This document shows positions 44,583 to 53,287 of a stretch of 64,000 bases of DNA, in pieces; the first letter of the stretch is position 1; the number at the start of each line of letters is the position of its first letter. Location of the stretch: NCBI RefSeq assembly GCF_016584665.1, contig NZ_BBJB01000066.1, positions 80,198-144,197 of the forward strand, read 5' to 3'. The translations under genes were made by a program, and so were the position numbers. The notes under the pieces were generated by a model. That model was given only the letters and a program-made list of their open reading frames with translations, ran no database searches and was not told the DNA's origin. This stretch comes from Pseudanabaena sp. lw0831 (lineage in GTDB: Bacteria; Cyanobacteriota; Cyanobacteriia; Pseudanabaenales; Pseudanabaenaceae).

Positions 44583-45371
44583 CTAATAAATTGCTTCCTT
44601 TGGTTTTACCAAATTAATCGCTCTCAAGCCCGAAATCACGCCAGTACCAATAACAGCACCAGATAGCCCCCGCATGGCATTCTCGACAGGAATAATCGGA
44701 ATTAACATATTCCAAATTGGTTCTGGCCAGTTGAATAAATAATAAGTAAATGGAACTTGGCTAAGGTGAGCCAGTCCGCAAATTGTCCAAGTGCCACAAA
44801 AAATCCCGATCGCTACTTTTACAAGGTTATTGCTACTAATCAAACGTGCAAATAATGTGCGAGTTGGCAACACAAATAGTAATAAGGCTGACCAGTCGAT
44901 AAAGGCTCCTGCCACAAAAGTATTTACAGGAATCCCATTACGTATAACCGCTAAGTAAGCATAAGCCGCAAGCTCGATCGCAAACAAAATCGTTAATCCC
45001 AAATACCAATATTGGCGCTTTTGTCCAATTACCATCGAGCCTGCCGCAAAGCTAGCAATTACTGCTCCCCAAATTGCGATCGCGGGAACTCCTGCTGTAT
45101 AGGGTGCAAGAAATACGCCGATTAATGTGCCGATGCCGCTAGCTAATGCACCTGCTAAGGGACCAAGCAACCAACCTAGCAGAGGATAAATACTTTGACT
45201 AAGGGGAATGCCTTTGCCTGAGCCAAGCACAATCGAAAAAGGAATAAATGCTAAAACGGTAGCAACGGCGGCGAGGACAATAATATAAGCGATCGGTGCG
45301 CCGTCGATTGCTGCACCGCCCATAGTTTTCACTTCTCGTTCTACGCCTTCGGGGATTTGATTTTCGGTCAT
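44583..45371 (-). CDS. Membrane protein resembling an ECF-type transporter S-component
   Basis: 262 residues from ATG 45371 (the frame opens 7 codons earlier). Six or more hydrophobic segments, with the S-component-like GWLLGPLAGALASGIGTLIGVFLAPYTAG and glycine-rich pore-like helices. Substrate unknown; no adjacent EcfA or EcfT genes. The resemblance rests on the glycine pattern and topology, so the call is tentative. The gene is divergent from phnD, with a repeat-rich 190-bp spacer. Confidence 0.5.
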   Translation of the reverse strand: MTENQIPEGVEREVKTMGGAAIDGAPIAYIIVLAAVATVLAFIPFSIVLGSGKGIPLSQSIYPLLGWLLGPLAGALASGIGTLIGVFLAPYTAGVPAIAIWGAVIASFAAGSMVIGQKRQYWYLGLTILFAIELAAYAYLAVIRNGIPVNTFVAGAFIDWSALLLFVLPTRTLFARLISSNNLVKVAIGIFCGTWTICGLAHLSQVPFTYYLFNWPEPIWNMLIPIIPVENAMRGLSGAVIGTGVISGLRAINLVKPKEAIY

Positions 45372-45390
45372 AGCGATTTCACTGCATATC

Positions 45391-45453
45391 AATTACGAAT
45401 TACGAATTGTGAATTACGAATTATTTTTTTATAATTCGTAATTCGTAATTATC
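45391..45453. repeat. AATTACGAATT tandem and inverted repeat
   Basis: Four copies of (G)AATTACG on one side and three of TTCGTAATT on the other flank TTATTTTTTTATAA, making a long imperfect hairpin. It is a low-complexity dispersed repeat of a kind common in cyanobacteria. Confidence 0.7.
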
Positions 45454-45606
45454 AAGTCATTTTTGAGACTTGGCAAATAGGCGATCGCTAAAAACTCAAA
45501 AAAAAACTTGTAAATTATTGACTTTAATTCTCAAATAAGCGTAAGCTATTTTTAAAAGTTATTGCAAGTATTAGTCATTAGTATATTGACTGTTTTCAAA
45601 AAATCA

Positions 45607-46626
45607 ATGAAAAAAATTTCGTGTTTACCTATTAATCTTGCTGTATTTGCAGGATTAATATCTTTGGTAGGATTAACCGCCTGTACAGGAAATACTCCAC
45701 AGACTCCATCCCAGACTAATGCAGCTCAGACATCTACTCCAGCGAAGGAGTCAGCCCCAGAAACAAAGCCTACTCCTACTGAAGTAGCACAGGCACCGCT
45801 CAAGGAGATCACGATCGCTTTTGCAACTCGCCGTGATACTAAAGATTTGCAAAATAAAGTCGATCAAGTTACAGCGATTTTATCAAAAGAAGTCGGTATG
45901 CCTGTGAAGGGGATCACCGCTGACGAAACAGCCTCTGTGGAAGCTTTAAAAGCCAATCGCGCCAATGTCGCTTTTGTAAGTGGTCGCGCTGCTCTTAAGG
46001 CGGAGCAACTATCAGGGGCAAAAATGTACTTAGCCGAAGTTCGCGCTGACTATTCGGGGGGCAAAACCTACAACTCGATCTTTGTCGTTTCTGAAGATAG
46101 CCCTTTAAAAACCTTGGCCGATCCAACCCTAACTTTAGAACAGTTGCGGGGTAAGCGCATGGCGTTTACCTCTCGTTCATCTGGTTCTGGATTTATTTTT
46201 CCTGTCAGTGAATTGGTGGGACTCAAGTTCGTGGATGGACCCGATCGCTTAGAACAGTTTTTTGGGAAGGTTACCTATGGAGATGGCTACAGTAGTGCAT
46301 TACAAGCATTATTGCGTGGTCAAGCCGATGTGGCTGTAGTTTCCGAATATGCGCTGCTCCCACCTTGGATTACAGCGGAAGAAGGGAAAACATTACGGGT
46401 ATTGCACGCAGTTCCTAACGTACCAGCCCATGGGATTGCCATTGATGACAGTGTGCCTGCCGATCTGCGAGAAAAGTTGATTAAAGCCTTTTTGAAGCTG
46501 AATGAGTCTGAAAATAAAGAACTATTTCGCAGTCTTTACAACTCCACTGAGCTAGTCAAGGTTGAGCATGAGCAACATTTGGCGACGATGCGTACTGCTA
46601 TTCAACGGGCCGGACTGAAACCATAG
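45607..46626 (+). CDS. phnD: Phosphonate/phosphite-type ABC transporter substrate-binding lipoprotein
   Basis: 339 residues. Lipoprotein signal peptide with lipobox LTAC (Cys near 27), followed by a Thr/Pro-rich linker (about 28-62). The PhnD/PtxB-type binding domain shows ITIAFATRRDTKDL, VAFVSGRAAL, YNSIFVVSEDSPLKTLADL-like and LRGKRMAFTSRSSGSGFIFPV, which binds the phosphonate in homologues. ATG 45607 is chosen because the signal peptide starts there. Followed by phnC and phnE; no C-P lyase or PtxD gene is in the window, so phosphite or phosphonate cannot be distinguished. Confidence 0.9.
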   Translation: MKKISCLPINLAVFAGLISLVGLTACTGNTPQTPSQTNAAQTSTPAKESAPETKPTPTEVAQAPLKEITIAFATRRDTKDLQNKVDQVTAILSKEVGMPVKGITADETASVEALKANRANVAFVSGRAALKAEQLSGAKMYLAEVRADYSGGKTYNSIFVVSEDSPLKTLADPTLTLEQLRGKRMAFTSRSSGSGFIFPVSELVGLKFVDGPDRLEQFFGKVTYGDGYSSALQALLRGQADVAVVSEYALLPPWITAEEGKTLRVLHAVPNVPAHGIAIDDSVPADLREKLIKAFLKLNESENKELFRSLYNSTELVKVEHEQHLATMRTAIQRAGLKP

Positions 46627-46660
46627 TCTATTTATTGCACTTAGCGCTGAGCTAAAAATC

Positions 46661-46709
46661 AAGAATTTTGGTAAAAAGCTTGCTTTGCAAGCTTTTTACC
46701 AAAATTCTT
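46661..46709. repeat. 49-bp palindrome, loop TTT, between phnD and phnC
   Basis: AAGAATTTTGGTAAAAAGCT with TGC pairs with GCA and its complement around TTT. The left flank contains GCACTTAGCGCTGAGC, a relative of the shared AGCGCTTTGCGCT flank. Located 55 bp before phnC, so it could let phnD be made in excess over phnC and phnE. Confidence 0.75.
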
Positions 46710-46764
46710 TTATACCGTTTTACATCAAAAGACTGTATCTTCAAAAAATTAGAAACTTAAAATT

Positions 46765-47544
46765 ATGGAACTTGGATCAGAAAACAACTCACCTGCGATC
46801 GCTTGTCACAATGTCAGCACTGCTTATCAAGCTACTTTAAAGCGTCCGATTTTGAATGGAATTGATTTAAAAATCAATCATGGGGAATTTGTAGCTCTAC
46901 TTGGTTTGAACGGTGCAGGAAAATCAACTCTTTTGAGATCGCTGGTGGGATTAGTTCCTGTGAGTCAAGGCGAAATCCAGATCTGTGGCACGGCAGTCCA
47001 ACCAAAGCAAGTCGATGAAGTTCGCAAAAATGTCGGTTTCCTTTTTCAAGGCGGCGGCTTAGTCGATCAACTTTCCTGTTTAGATAATGTTCTTTGTGGA
47101 TGTCTTGGGGAACTAAATACATGGCAAAGTTTATGGGGATTTCCAAAGCGCGATCGCCGTGTGGCTATGCAGTTATTACAAAAAATGGGACTGCAAGAAC
47201 AAATCTACCAAAAAGCTCGCCAACTAAGCGGCGGACAACGTCAACGTGTGGCGATCGCCCGTACCTTGATTCAGTCGCCTCATATTTTGCTAGCCGATGA
47301 GCCAACTACAGGCTTGGATGTATCGGGAGTTGAACAAGTGATGAGCAGCTTACAAGAGATGAATCGCAAAGGTCTGACAGTTGTAGTTGTACTGCACGAT
47401 CTCGCGCTTGCAGCCAAGTATGCCCAGAGAGCGATCGTTCTTCAAGAAGGGCAGGTCTGGTATGATGGGGACTGTCAAAATATGGACAGACAATTTGCAA
47501 AGTTGCAAAATCTATCCCTAGTTCAGTCCGCTAACGCTGCATAA
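46765..47544 (+). CDS. phnC: Phosphonate-type ABC transporter ATPase PhnC
   Basis: 259 residues. Walker A LLGLNGAGKST (about 45-55), Q-loop FLFQGGGLVDQL, signature LSGGQRQRVAIA (about 153-164), Walker B ILLADEPTTGLD and the H-loop VVLHDLALAAKYA. The insert NVLCGCLGELNTWQSLWGFP between Q-loop and signature is characteristic of PhnC. Overlaps phnE by one base (TAATG at 47542-47546), showing translational coupling. Confidence 0.93.
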   Translation: MELGSENNSPAIACHNVSTAYQATLKRPILNGIDLKINHGEFVALLGLNGAGKSTLLRSLVGLVPVSQGEIQICGTAVQPKQVDEVRKNVGFLFQGGGLVDQLSCLDNVLCGCLGELNTWQSLWGFPKRDRRVAMQLLQKMGLQEQIYQKARQLSGGQRQRVAIARTLIQSPHILLADEPTTGLDVSGVEQVMSSLQEMNRKGLTVVVVLHDLALAAKYAQRAIVLQEGQVWYDGDCQNMDRQFAKLQNLSLVQSANAA

Positions 47545-48347
47545 TGAAATTTCTTGATCGAATTCGCCCTTACACTTCTAGCCGCTACAACATCTGGGGC
47601 TTCAGATTTTTAGTAATTATCGGTCTAGGATGGGCTTATATTTGGTCATTACAAGGCTTAAAAGTTGATCCCAAGTTAATCCAAACCAGTCTGCCTTACA
47701 TGGCGGATTTTTTGTCGCGTCTTTGGCCGCCCGATTTGAGCATATTAGATGTGGCGATTAAGGCGTTAATTGAGACTGTGCAAATGTCACTCTGGGGAAC
47801 GACGATTGGGGCAATTCTCTCAATTCCGATCGCTCTATTATCAGCCCAAAATCTTTCACCATTGTGGTTACGTTGGATGGCAAATCTTTTCCAAAATGCT
47901 GTCCGTTCAGTTCCATCGATTATTTTAGGATTGTTTTTTGTGGCGGCGACAGGCTTAGGTGCTCCAGCGGGAACTTTGGCTCTAGGCATTTACACGATTG
48001 GTTACCTAGCGAAGTTCTATCAAGAAGCGATCGAGTCCGTAGATAAGCGATCTCTTGAATCTCTGCAAGTAAGTCGCGCCTCGTGGTGGCAAATTGCTCA
48101 ATATGGCATCATGCCGCAGGTTTTACCACTGTGTCTCGGCTATACACTGTATATGTTTGAATACAATATCCGCGCCGCCTCAGTTTTAGGAGTAGTCGGT
48201 GCGGGTGGAATTGGTTTCGAGTTGGTTAGCTACATTCGTGGTTTTGAATATAACAAAGCGATGACAATGATGCTAGTTCTATTAGTAGTTGTGACCAGTA
48301 TTGATGCGCTAAGCAGTCAATTGCGCAATAAGTTTAAATCAGACTAA
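47544..48347 (+). CDS. phnE: Phosphonate-type ABC transporter permease PhnE
   Basis: 267 residues with six membrane helices. ETVQMSLWGTTIGAILSIPIALLSAQNLSP and NAVRSVPSIILGLFFVAATGLG are PhnE signatures. The coupling (EAA-type) loop reads YQEAIESVDKRSLESLQVSRASWWQIAQYGIMPQVLP. YMFEYNIRAASVLGVVGAGGIG is the family C-terminal signature. Last gene of the phnDCE operon. Confidence 0.93.
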   Translation: MKFLDRIRPYTSSRYNIWGFRFLVIIGLGWAYIWSLQGLKVDPKLIQTSLPYMADFLSRLWPPDLSILDVAIKALIETVQMSLWGTTIGAILSIPIALLSAQNLSPLWLRWMANLFQNAVRSVPSIILGLFFVAATGLGAPAGTLALGIYTIGYLAKFYQEAIESVDKRSLESLQVSRASWWQIAQYGIMPQVLPLCLGYTLYMFEYNIRAASVLGVVGAGGIGFELVSYIRGFEYNKAMTMMLVLLVVVTSIDALSSQLRNKFKSD

Positions 48348-48350
48348 AAT

Positions 48351-48902
48351 CTAATTTTCTGGAAAGGCAAAGTTAGATTGAACATTCCATTTCTGTTCGT
48401 CATGCGCCAATAGCGTCAGATTAATCGCCTCAAATTCAAAATTAATTTGGTGATCGCGAAATTCTGCCCAAGCCAGCTCAAAGTTCTCAGGAGTCAAGTC
48501 TCGAAGAACAACGGTCATATGTGGCACAAAAGGTCTGGAAGCATAGGGATCGAAAATGTCCAGATTATTCGCCAATGTTGCCGCGATATCTAAATATAGA
48601 TTTAGCAAAACTGGGTTAGGAACAATATCAAGGTAAATTACACGAGGTGGAAAAGTCGCAAATCCAGATAGGTTGATCGTAAAAGGCGATCGCGTTTTGG
48701 CAAATTTCTCTAATTCGATTTGTAATGGCTCAAGGCGATCGCTGGATAGTTCAAAGGGAGGAATGAGGGTGATATGCGGCGGAGCTTTGAGTGTGGCTTT
48801 AGAACTATAGCGAGCTTCAAAATTAGATTGAATTTGTCTAACTTCATTTTGAATAGAATCTGGCGGTAACAGCGCGATAAAAAATCTTTGGTTCATTGAC
48901 AT
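48351..48902 (-). CDS. 2H phosphoesterase (2'-5' RNA ligase family)
   Basis: 183 residues. Two H-x-T motifs define the 2H fold: PPHITLIPPF (about residue 42) and FVPHMTVVLR (about residue 125). RFFIALLPPDSIQNEV at the N-terminus is typical of LigT/ThpR-like proteins. Starts at ATG 48902 or 48896; the first lies 2 bases after the stop of the upstream Uma2 gene (TAATTATG), so the pair form an operon. ThpR from E. coli hydrolyses 2',3'-cyclic phosphates; the substrate here is not known. Convergent with phnE (gap of 3 bp). Confidence 0.88.
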   Translation of the reverse strand: MSMNQRFFIALLPPDSIQNEVRQIQSNFEARYSSKATLKAPPHITLIPPFELSSDRLEPLQIELEKFAKTRSPFTINLSGFATFPPRVIYLDIVPNPVLLNLYLDIAATLANNLDIFDPYASRPFVPHMTVVLRDLTPENFELAWAEFRDHQINFEFEAINLTLLAHDEQKWNVQSNFAFPEN

Positions 48903-48904
48903 AA

Positions 48905-49480
48905 TTACCAAATTTCCGCAAGGCTCAAAACAAACTCAGGTAATACATCTTCACCAGAGAGAGAACTCGGATTTGACAAAACTTCTTTAGCCTTCCCAAT
49001 CCGATAAACTTCCACTTCTCGATCATTGCGATTAATCAGCCAACCTAGCCTTGCACCATTTTCTTGATATTCTTGCATCTTGGCTTGTGTAACCTTCAAG
49101 TTATCACTAGGAGACATTAACTCAATCACAAAGTCTGGACAAATGGGCGCAAACTTTGCCTGTTGCTCTTCAGTTAAAGCATCCCAACGTTCTTTTAAGA
49201 TCCATGATGCATCAGGAGAGCGATCGCTACCATTGGGAAGCTTAAAGCCTGTAGATGAGCCGAAAGTAAAGCCTAATTTGGTTTTTCGATTCCAAATCCC
49301 TAGATCGATTGTGATACTAGCACTACGCATTCCTGTGCCGCCACCTTCTGGAGCCGTGATTGTAATATCTCCTTGAGCGTTGCGCTCGAATCTGAGGTCG
49401 CTATTTTTGTGGCAAAGTTGAAAGAACTGCTCGTCGGTGAGATCGATTACAGAATCTAGGCTGACAGTTAAAGCGTTCAT
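48905..49480 (-). CDS. Uma2 family (DUF820) protein
   Basis: 191 residues. FRFERNAQGDITI-type opening, GSSTGFKLPNGSDRSPDASWI (with D-x-S-W at the active site), then CPDFVIELMSPSD (PD and E-L-x-S), KMQEYQENGARLGWLINR. This is a different subgroup from the Uma2 genes at 2-7 kb. Appears intact. Translationally close to the 2H phosphoesterase gene; whether that pairing is meaningful is unknown. Confidence 0.88.
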   Translation of the reverse strand: MNALTVSLDSVIDLTDEQFFQLCHKNSDLRFERNAQGDITITAPEGGGTGMRSASITIDLGIWNRKTKLGFTFGSSTGFKLPNGSDRSPDASWILKERWDALTEEQQAKFAPICPDFVIELMSPSDNLKVTQAKMQEYQENGARLGWLINRNDREVEVYRIGKAKEVLSNPSSLSGEDVLPEFVLSLAEIW

Positions 49481-49576
49481 AAAATTTTCTCTTTTCAGCT
49501 TTTATTTTACGCGATCGCAAGCATGACATTAACCAAATAATGATGTGCTCTGAATAGTTGAACCTGCCTCTGAAGG

Positions 49577-50101
49577 CTAGCGACTCTTAAAACCTGCACC
49601 ACAGATGAAAGCCTTACCGTCAAAAACAGGTTTAGGAGGTCTTCCAGATGAAGCGTCTTCCGCGAGACATGTCACCCTAACTGTGTTTTTTTGCTTAGGG
49701 TCATAGATGACTGCACTAACAACACCAGGAATTTTTGCAGTAGTTAGTCCTAATCGAAAAAAATCATTTGGGACAACTTGCGGAGTTGCATACATGAATG
49801 CTCGATCTTGCTCAACTTCAAAGGAGTATTCGTAACGGGTTGTTTTAGTAGGTATTGCTCCTGATATTTGCAACTCCTCATAGGATTTGCCAAATTTTTT
49901 ATGTTCTTCAAAATATGCTTGTTGCGCTCTGGTAAAAAGACCTGTGATATAAGGCGCTGGATTTGCACAAGCACAACTAATCGGTACATGGACAAAACAC
50001 AAACCAACTCCGATGGGAATTACGCCTACTAAAGTCCATAAAAAATGTCTGCGCCGTGAGGGCTTAGAAATTGCTTCTGTATGTTCGTTTGTGTTGTCCA
50101 C
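49577..50101 (-). CDS. Type IV pilin-like G/H family protein, start uncertain
   Basis: The ORF extends to 50209, but its first codons run through the palindrome at 50169-50223. A GTG at 50101 gives 174 residues starting VDNTNEHTEAISKPSRRRHF and is my best guess; there is no strong Shine-Dalgarno. A membrane helix follows (FLWTLVGVIPIGVGLCFV), then the family's TRAQQAYFEEHKKFGKSYEELQ and a C-terminal pair of cysteines. A canonical prepilin cleavage site is absent. Probably an anchored, pilin-derived protein. Confidence 0.6.
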   Translation of the reverse strand: MDNTNEHTEAISKPSRRRHFLWTLVGVIPIGVGLCFVHVPISCACANPAPYITGLFTRAQQAYFEEHKKFGKSYEELQISGAIPTKTTRYEYSFEVEQDRAFMYATPQVVPNDFFRLGLTTAKIPGVVSAVIYDPKQKNTVRVTCLAEDASSGRPPKPVFDGKAFICGAGFKSR

Positions 50102-50168
50102 AGCTAAAAAAATTCGCAACGGAATAATGTCATTTCTTGTTTTAAGTTTAACCCATCCTAACCTTAAC

Positions 50169-50223
50169 AAAGCCCAAAAAGCTTGAGGCAGTGCAAAGCG
50201 CCGCCTCACGCTTTTTGGGCTTT
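50169..50223. repeat. 55-bp palindrome, loop AAA, upstream of pilin-like gene
   Basis: AAAGCCCAAAAAGC ... GCTTTTTGGGCTTT encloses GAGGCAGTGC-AAA-GCGCCGCCTC. The right flank (50222-50250) contains AAGTAAAACTTGCATTGCT, shared with the palindrome at 25835. Confidence 0.75.
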
Positions 50224-50413
50224 ATGTCCTAAGTAAAACTTGCATTGCTAATCATGATGAAAAATCTATCCAATTGGTTAAGGTAATTTTTTATGGACTT
50301 GTGACCGCGATCGCAATTTTTTACCTTTAAGATCACAAGAGCGTAGATTTGCGATCGCAATCTAAACATTGATAGAACGCGATACTAGTATCTGTTGAGT
50401 TAAGGTCAAAACA

Positions 50414-50659
50414 ATGCTTCTCAGTTCACTAAACCAAGTTCGCTTAATTGGCATCAAAACCAGTTTTGGAACAGAAAAAGCGATTACGGTTCTAGGCAAA
50501 ACCTTTGTGGATCATAAAGTTTGTAACTCTCTTAACGAAGCGATCGCAGAGTGTAGAAGCGATTTAGACTTAGGTATAGCTATATTAATTACATGCAATG
50601 CTGATAAGTTTAGTGTTTGGGTTTCAATTCCCGAAGAAGTAATTTTGCAACCTGTCTAA
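50414..50659 (+). CDS. Small conserved protein, unknown function
   Basis: 81 residues starting MLLSSLNQVRLIGIKTSFG. No membrane helix. A mixed alpha/beta pattern, ITVLGKTFVDHKVCNSLNEA and LGIAILITCNADKFSVWVSIP. Preceded by AAGG at -12. I do not recognise a family; resembles small cyanobacterial conserved proteins. Upstream region carries three HIP1 sites. The next 272 bp, to the phytase-like gene, holds nothing I can name. Confidence 0.6.
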   Translation: MLLSSLNQVRLIGIKTSFGTEKAITVLGKTFVDHKVCNSLNEAIAECRSDLDLGIAILITCNADKFSVWVSIPEEVILQPV

Positions 50660-50931
50660 TTTGCTCTAACTTGCTTTTACTACAAGCAGCTTATCCCAAT
50701 GGATCGTATGTCAAGGCGATCGCCTATCACCACATTTTTTCTAATCTTGCCTAATCCCTTCACGGGCAAAATGAACAGCTTCAATCATATTGAGCTTATT
50801 CAACCCATCAATTACATGGATTAATCATTCGGCATAGCAACCACTTAATTAATTCTTGAAAATGTGACTACACTCTCGACAAATTGCTACACCTTAACTG
50901 GCAATACACATTGATTTGCTTGAGTCTGAGT

Positions 50932-52119
50932 CTAATTATGCTTTAGACGAAATAGCAGAAATTGTGTGAATTGGTTGTCGCTGAAGTTATCATCGCTAAC
51001 CAAAATGATACTTTGTGAACCATCGGCTAAACGGGGGCCGATCGCCATTCCTTCTAAATTATCTAATTTAATCCCAAGAGTTGCTAAATCTAATACCAGC
51101 TTTTTACGGATCGATCGCACATTAGGACTAACTCGAAAACTTTTGATTGAGGAAGTATCATTAGCATCACCTGTAAAAATTTGCCAGATTTTGGCACTCA
51201 ATCCTGATGAGCCATTGGAGCGTTCAAGGGTGAGAAAGTGACCGCCGCGATCGATCGCAACGATTTCATTGACACCAATCTGAGTGACAGGAGAAGTCAT
51301 CGCTTCGACAGGATAACGATGCTCAGCGACGATTAGAGGTGCGATATTACCAACGAGATAATGCAAAAATCGACTTTCCGATGGCTGTTGCTCGTCGGTT
51401 TGAGTATCCTGAGCTAGTGCATTTTCCGTAATTGCAAAGACTCGATAAGGATCGCCGATGGAGTCACGAATTACTGTGAGCGCTTCAAAACCAAGATTAT
51501 CTCTTACGCCCTGCGGTTCTGCCTTAGGAAAGTCACTTTTATTAGGATTTGGATCTTTTTTTGGCTCGAATAAATAGCGCTGAGGAATCGGTAAACTCCT
51601 GAGCCATTTACCTGTCAATAGGTCGAACTCATCGATAAAGGGAGCAATGCCTTTGCTAGTTACGCCTTCACTGGCAATTAGCACAGTGCGATCGCCTGTT
51701 AGCGCAATTCCTTCGGGATCAACTTCCCCCTTGGGATAAGTATTGCCAGTTTTATCTTTGAGGAAGTCAACACCAATTACTTCTACATTCTCAAGTTTGA
51801 GCTGTTCTTTTTGAGGACTGAACTTCAGTTTGAGAGCATAAAATCTAGCAGGTGCAAATTCGCTGCGATCGTCAGAAATTGCATAGAAAATATCACCAAT
51901 GCGATCGTAAGCTAGTCCAGACAAACCTCCAACGATCTCATTCTCAAACTTCTGTTTTGGTAATTTATACTCATTGACAAAATCTAGCGATACATTCAGA
52001 AATGTGCGATCGCTTGCCCTTGCTGGCAAATGATCAATTCCAAAGGTTGCCAAAAATACTAAGCAAAACCCAATTAATAACTTCCAAAATTTTTTCTGGA
52101 AGAGCCTTGTTTTATTCAT
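50932..52119 (-). CDS. Secreted esterase-like/phytase-like domain protein
   Basis: 395 residues. Sec signal peptide MNKTRLFQKKFWKLLIGFCL ... (cleavage likely after ARA near residue 34). Phytase-like/esterase-like propeller (PF13449): GGLSGLAYDRIGDIFYAISDDRSE, VDPEGIALTG and FEALTVI, and LDNLEGMAIGPRLADGSQSIILVSDDNFS at the end. Probably periplasmic. The nickname phytase-like does not mean it cuts phytate; no activity can be assigned. ATG 52119 chosen. Lies downstream of dusB-like on the same strand, separated by a palindrome. Confidence 0.87.
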   Translation of the reverse strand: MNKTRLFQKKFWKLLIGFCLVFLATFGIDHLPARASDRTFLNVSLDFVNEYKLPKQKFENEIVGGLSGLAYDRIGDIFYAISDDRSEFAPARFYALKLKFSPQKEQLKLENVEVIGVDFLKDKTGNTYPKGEVDPEGIALTGDRTVLIASEGVTSKGIAPFIDEFDLLTGKWLRSLPIPQRYLFEPKKDPNPNKSDFPKAEPQGVRDNLGFEALTVIRDSIGDPYRVFAITENALAQDTQTDEQQPSESRFLHYLVGNIAPLIVAEHRYPVEAMTSPVTQIGVNEIVAIDRGGHFLTLERSNGSSGLSAKIWQIFTGDANDTSSIKSFRVSPNVRSIRKKLVLDLATLGIKLDNLEGMAIGPRLADGSQSIILVSDDNFSDNQFTQFLLFRLKHN

Positions 52120-52145
52120 AAAATCCACAAATTAATTACAATCCC

Positions 52146-52190
52146 AAACCCATAAAGTTGCGCCCCGCGGGGGCGTAACTTTATGGGTTT
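52146..52190. terminator. 45-bp palindrome at the 3' end of the second Dus gene
   Basis: AAACCCATAAAGTTGCGCCC and its complement around C-GCGG, with one mismatch. The right arm carries the last two codons (Asn-Pro) and the stop of the Dus gene. Confidence 0.75.
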
Positions 52191-53224
52191 GATTCACAAC
52201 TGGGGCGTGCTACAAGATTTTCATATGGCTCGATCGCAAAAGGACGATCAGGTTCAGTGAGTAAATGGCGTTCGCACAAATCAAAAAGATCTTGCTTTGA
52301 CTGGACTAATCGCATTCCTGCCAAAAACTGACCCTCTCGATCAATGCTAGTGCCGATAAAGTTTAAGAACTTTTTCAGACAATTAACATGGGATTTCTCT
52401 CTAAGATCATCTCGGTAAGTAATTGCAAATAGATGCTGAATATATCTATACACATCAGCAAGGGTAGTGACTTGGACTGGCTTACCAGCAAAGCGATCGC
52501 GAATTTGTTGAAAAATCCAAGGATTGCGAATCGCCGATCGCCCAATCATTACTCCCGCCGCACCTGTCTCTTGCAAAACCTGTTCAGCCTTGAGATAAGA
52601 AGTAATATTGCCATTCGCTAGTACAGGACAATTTACCGTCTGCACCGCTTGTTGGATTAAGTCATAATGCACTTCTCCGCGATATAACTCTTTGACTGTG
52701 CGACCATGCAAGCTCAGCATATCAATTTGATATTGATTAATTAATTGCAAGAGCTTTTCAAAATTCTCAATTGAGTCAAAACCTACACGCATTTTTACAG
52801 TGAAGAGTCCAGAAATTTGCGATCGCAGAGCCTCAAAAATTCGCTCAATGGTTTCAGGTTCACGCAATAATCCTCCACCAACATTTTTGCGATACACTCG
52901 CGGGGCGGGGCAGCCAAGATTAAGATCAATTCCTGCGATCGGATAGTTGGTTAATTGTTTGGCAATCCGCAGCATGTCAGGAATACTTTCACCAATTAGT
53001 TGAGCAAATACAGGTCGCCCCGTTGTATTCAGAGTTATTGATCTAAGAATTTTCTTATCGATATTAGAGTTAGCATAGACTCGGAAGTATTCTGTCACAT
53101 AATAATCAGGACAGCCATATTCGCTTAACATTTGCATGAAGGCAAGATCGGTTACATCCTGCATTGGGGCGAGTGCAGTCAGAGGTTGCCCTTTGATAAT
53201 TTGGGATGGTAGAGCTTCTGGCAA
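52181..53224 (-). CDS. tRNA-dihydrouridine synthase family protein
   Basis: 347 residues, FMN enzyme of the Dus family, distinct from DusA. TALAPMQDVTDLAFMQML, YVTEYFRVYANS, GIDLNLGCPAPRVYRKNVGGGLL (conserved Cys in GCP), VKMRVGFDS, LSLHGRTVKELYRGEVHYDLI, VLANGNITS and GVMIGRSAIRNPWIFQQI. The resemblance is closest to the DusB/DusC side; the tRNA position modified is not certain. No ATG fits: the frame has a TAG upstream and the conserved start requires TTG 53224 (or ATT two codons earlier). The last codons Asn-Pro and the stop come from a palindrome arm. Confidence 0.9.
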   Translation of the reverse strand: MPEALPSQIIKGQPLTALAPMQDVTDLAFMQMLSEYGCPDYYVTEYFRVYANSNIDKKILRSITLNTTGRPVFAQLIGESIPDMLRIAKQLTNYPIAGIDLNLGCPAPRVYRKNVGGGLLREPETIERIFEALRSQISGLFTVKMRVGFDSIENFEKLLQLINQYQIDMLSLHGRTVKELYRGEVHYDLIQQAVQTVNCPVLANGNITSYLKAEQVLQETGAAGVMIGRSAIRNPWIFQQIRDRFAGKPVQVTTLADVYRYIQHLFAITYRDDLREKSHVNCLKKFLNFIGTSIDREGQFLAGMRLVQSKQDLFDLCERHLLTEPDRPFAIEPYENLVARPSCESNP

Positions 53225-53233
53225 AATATCTGA

Positions 53234-53279
53234 CTATAATTTTTTAGGCGGTGTTCAGTGCCGTTTAAAAAAATTATAG
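53234..53279. repeat. Imperfect palindrome in divergent promoter (Dus/GIY-YIG)
   Basis: CTATAATTTTTT (from 53234) pairs with AAAAAATTATAG (to 53279), with an inner GGCGGTGTTCAGTGCCGTT. Located between the divergent starts 53224 and 53288. Confidence 0.6.
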
Positions 53280-53287
53280 CAATCATC

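Noticed and set aside
48351..49480. 2H phosphoesterase plus Uma2 as a defence pair
   Set aside because: They are close and same-strand, but I know of no such system and there is no third component; kept as ordinary genes.
50102..50209. N-terminal extension of the pilin-like gene
   Set aside because: It runs through the palindrome at 50169 and gives residues unlike the family; a GTG at 50101 is more plausible, though the start is unsettled.
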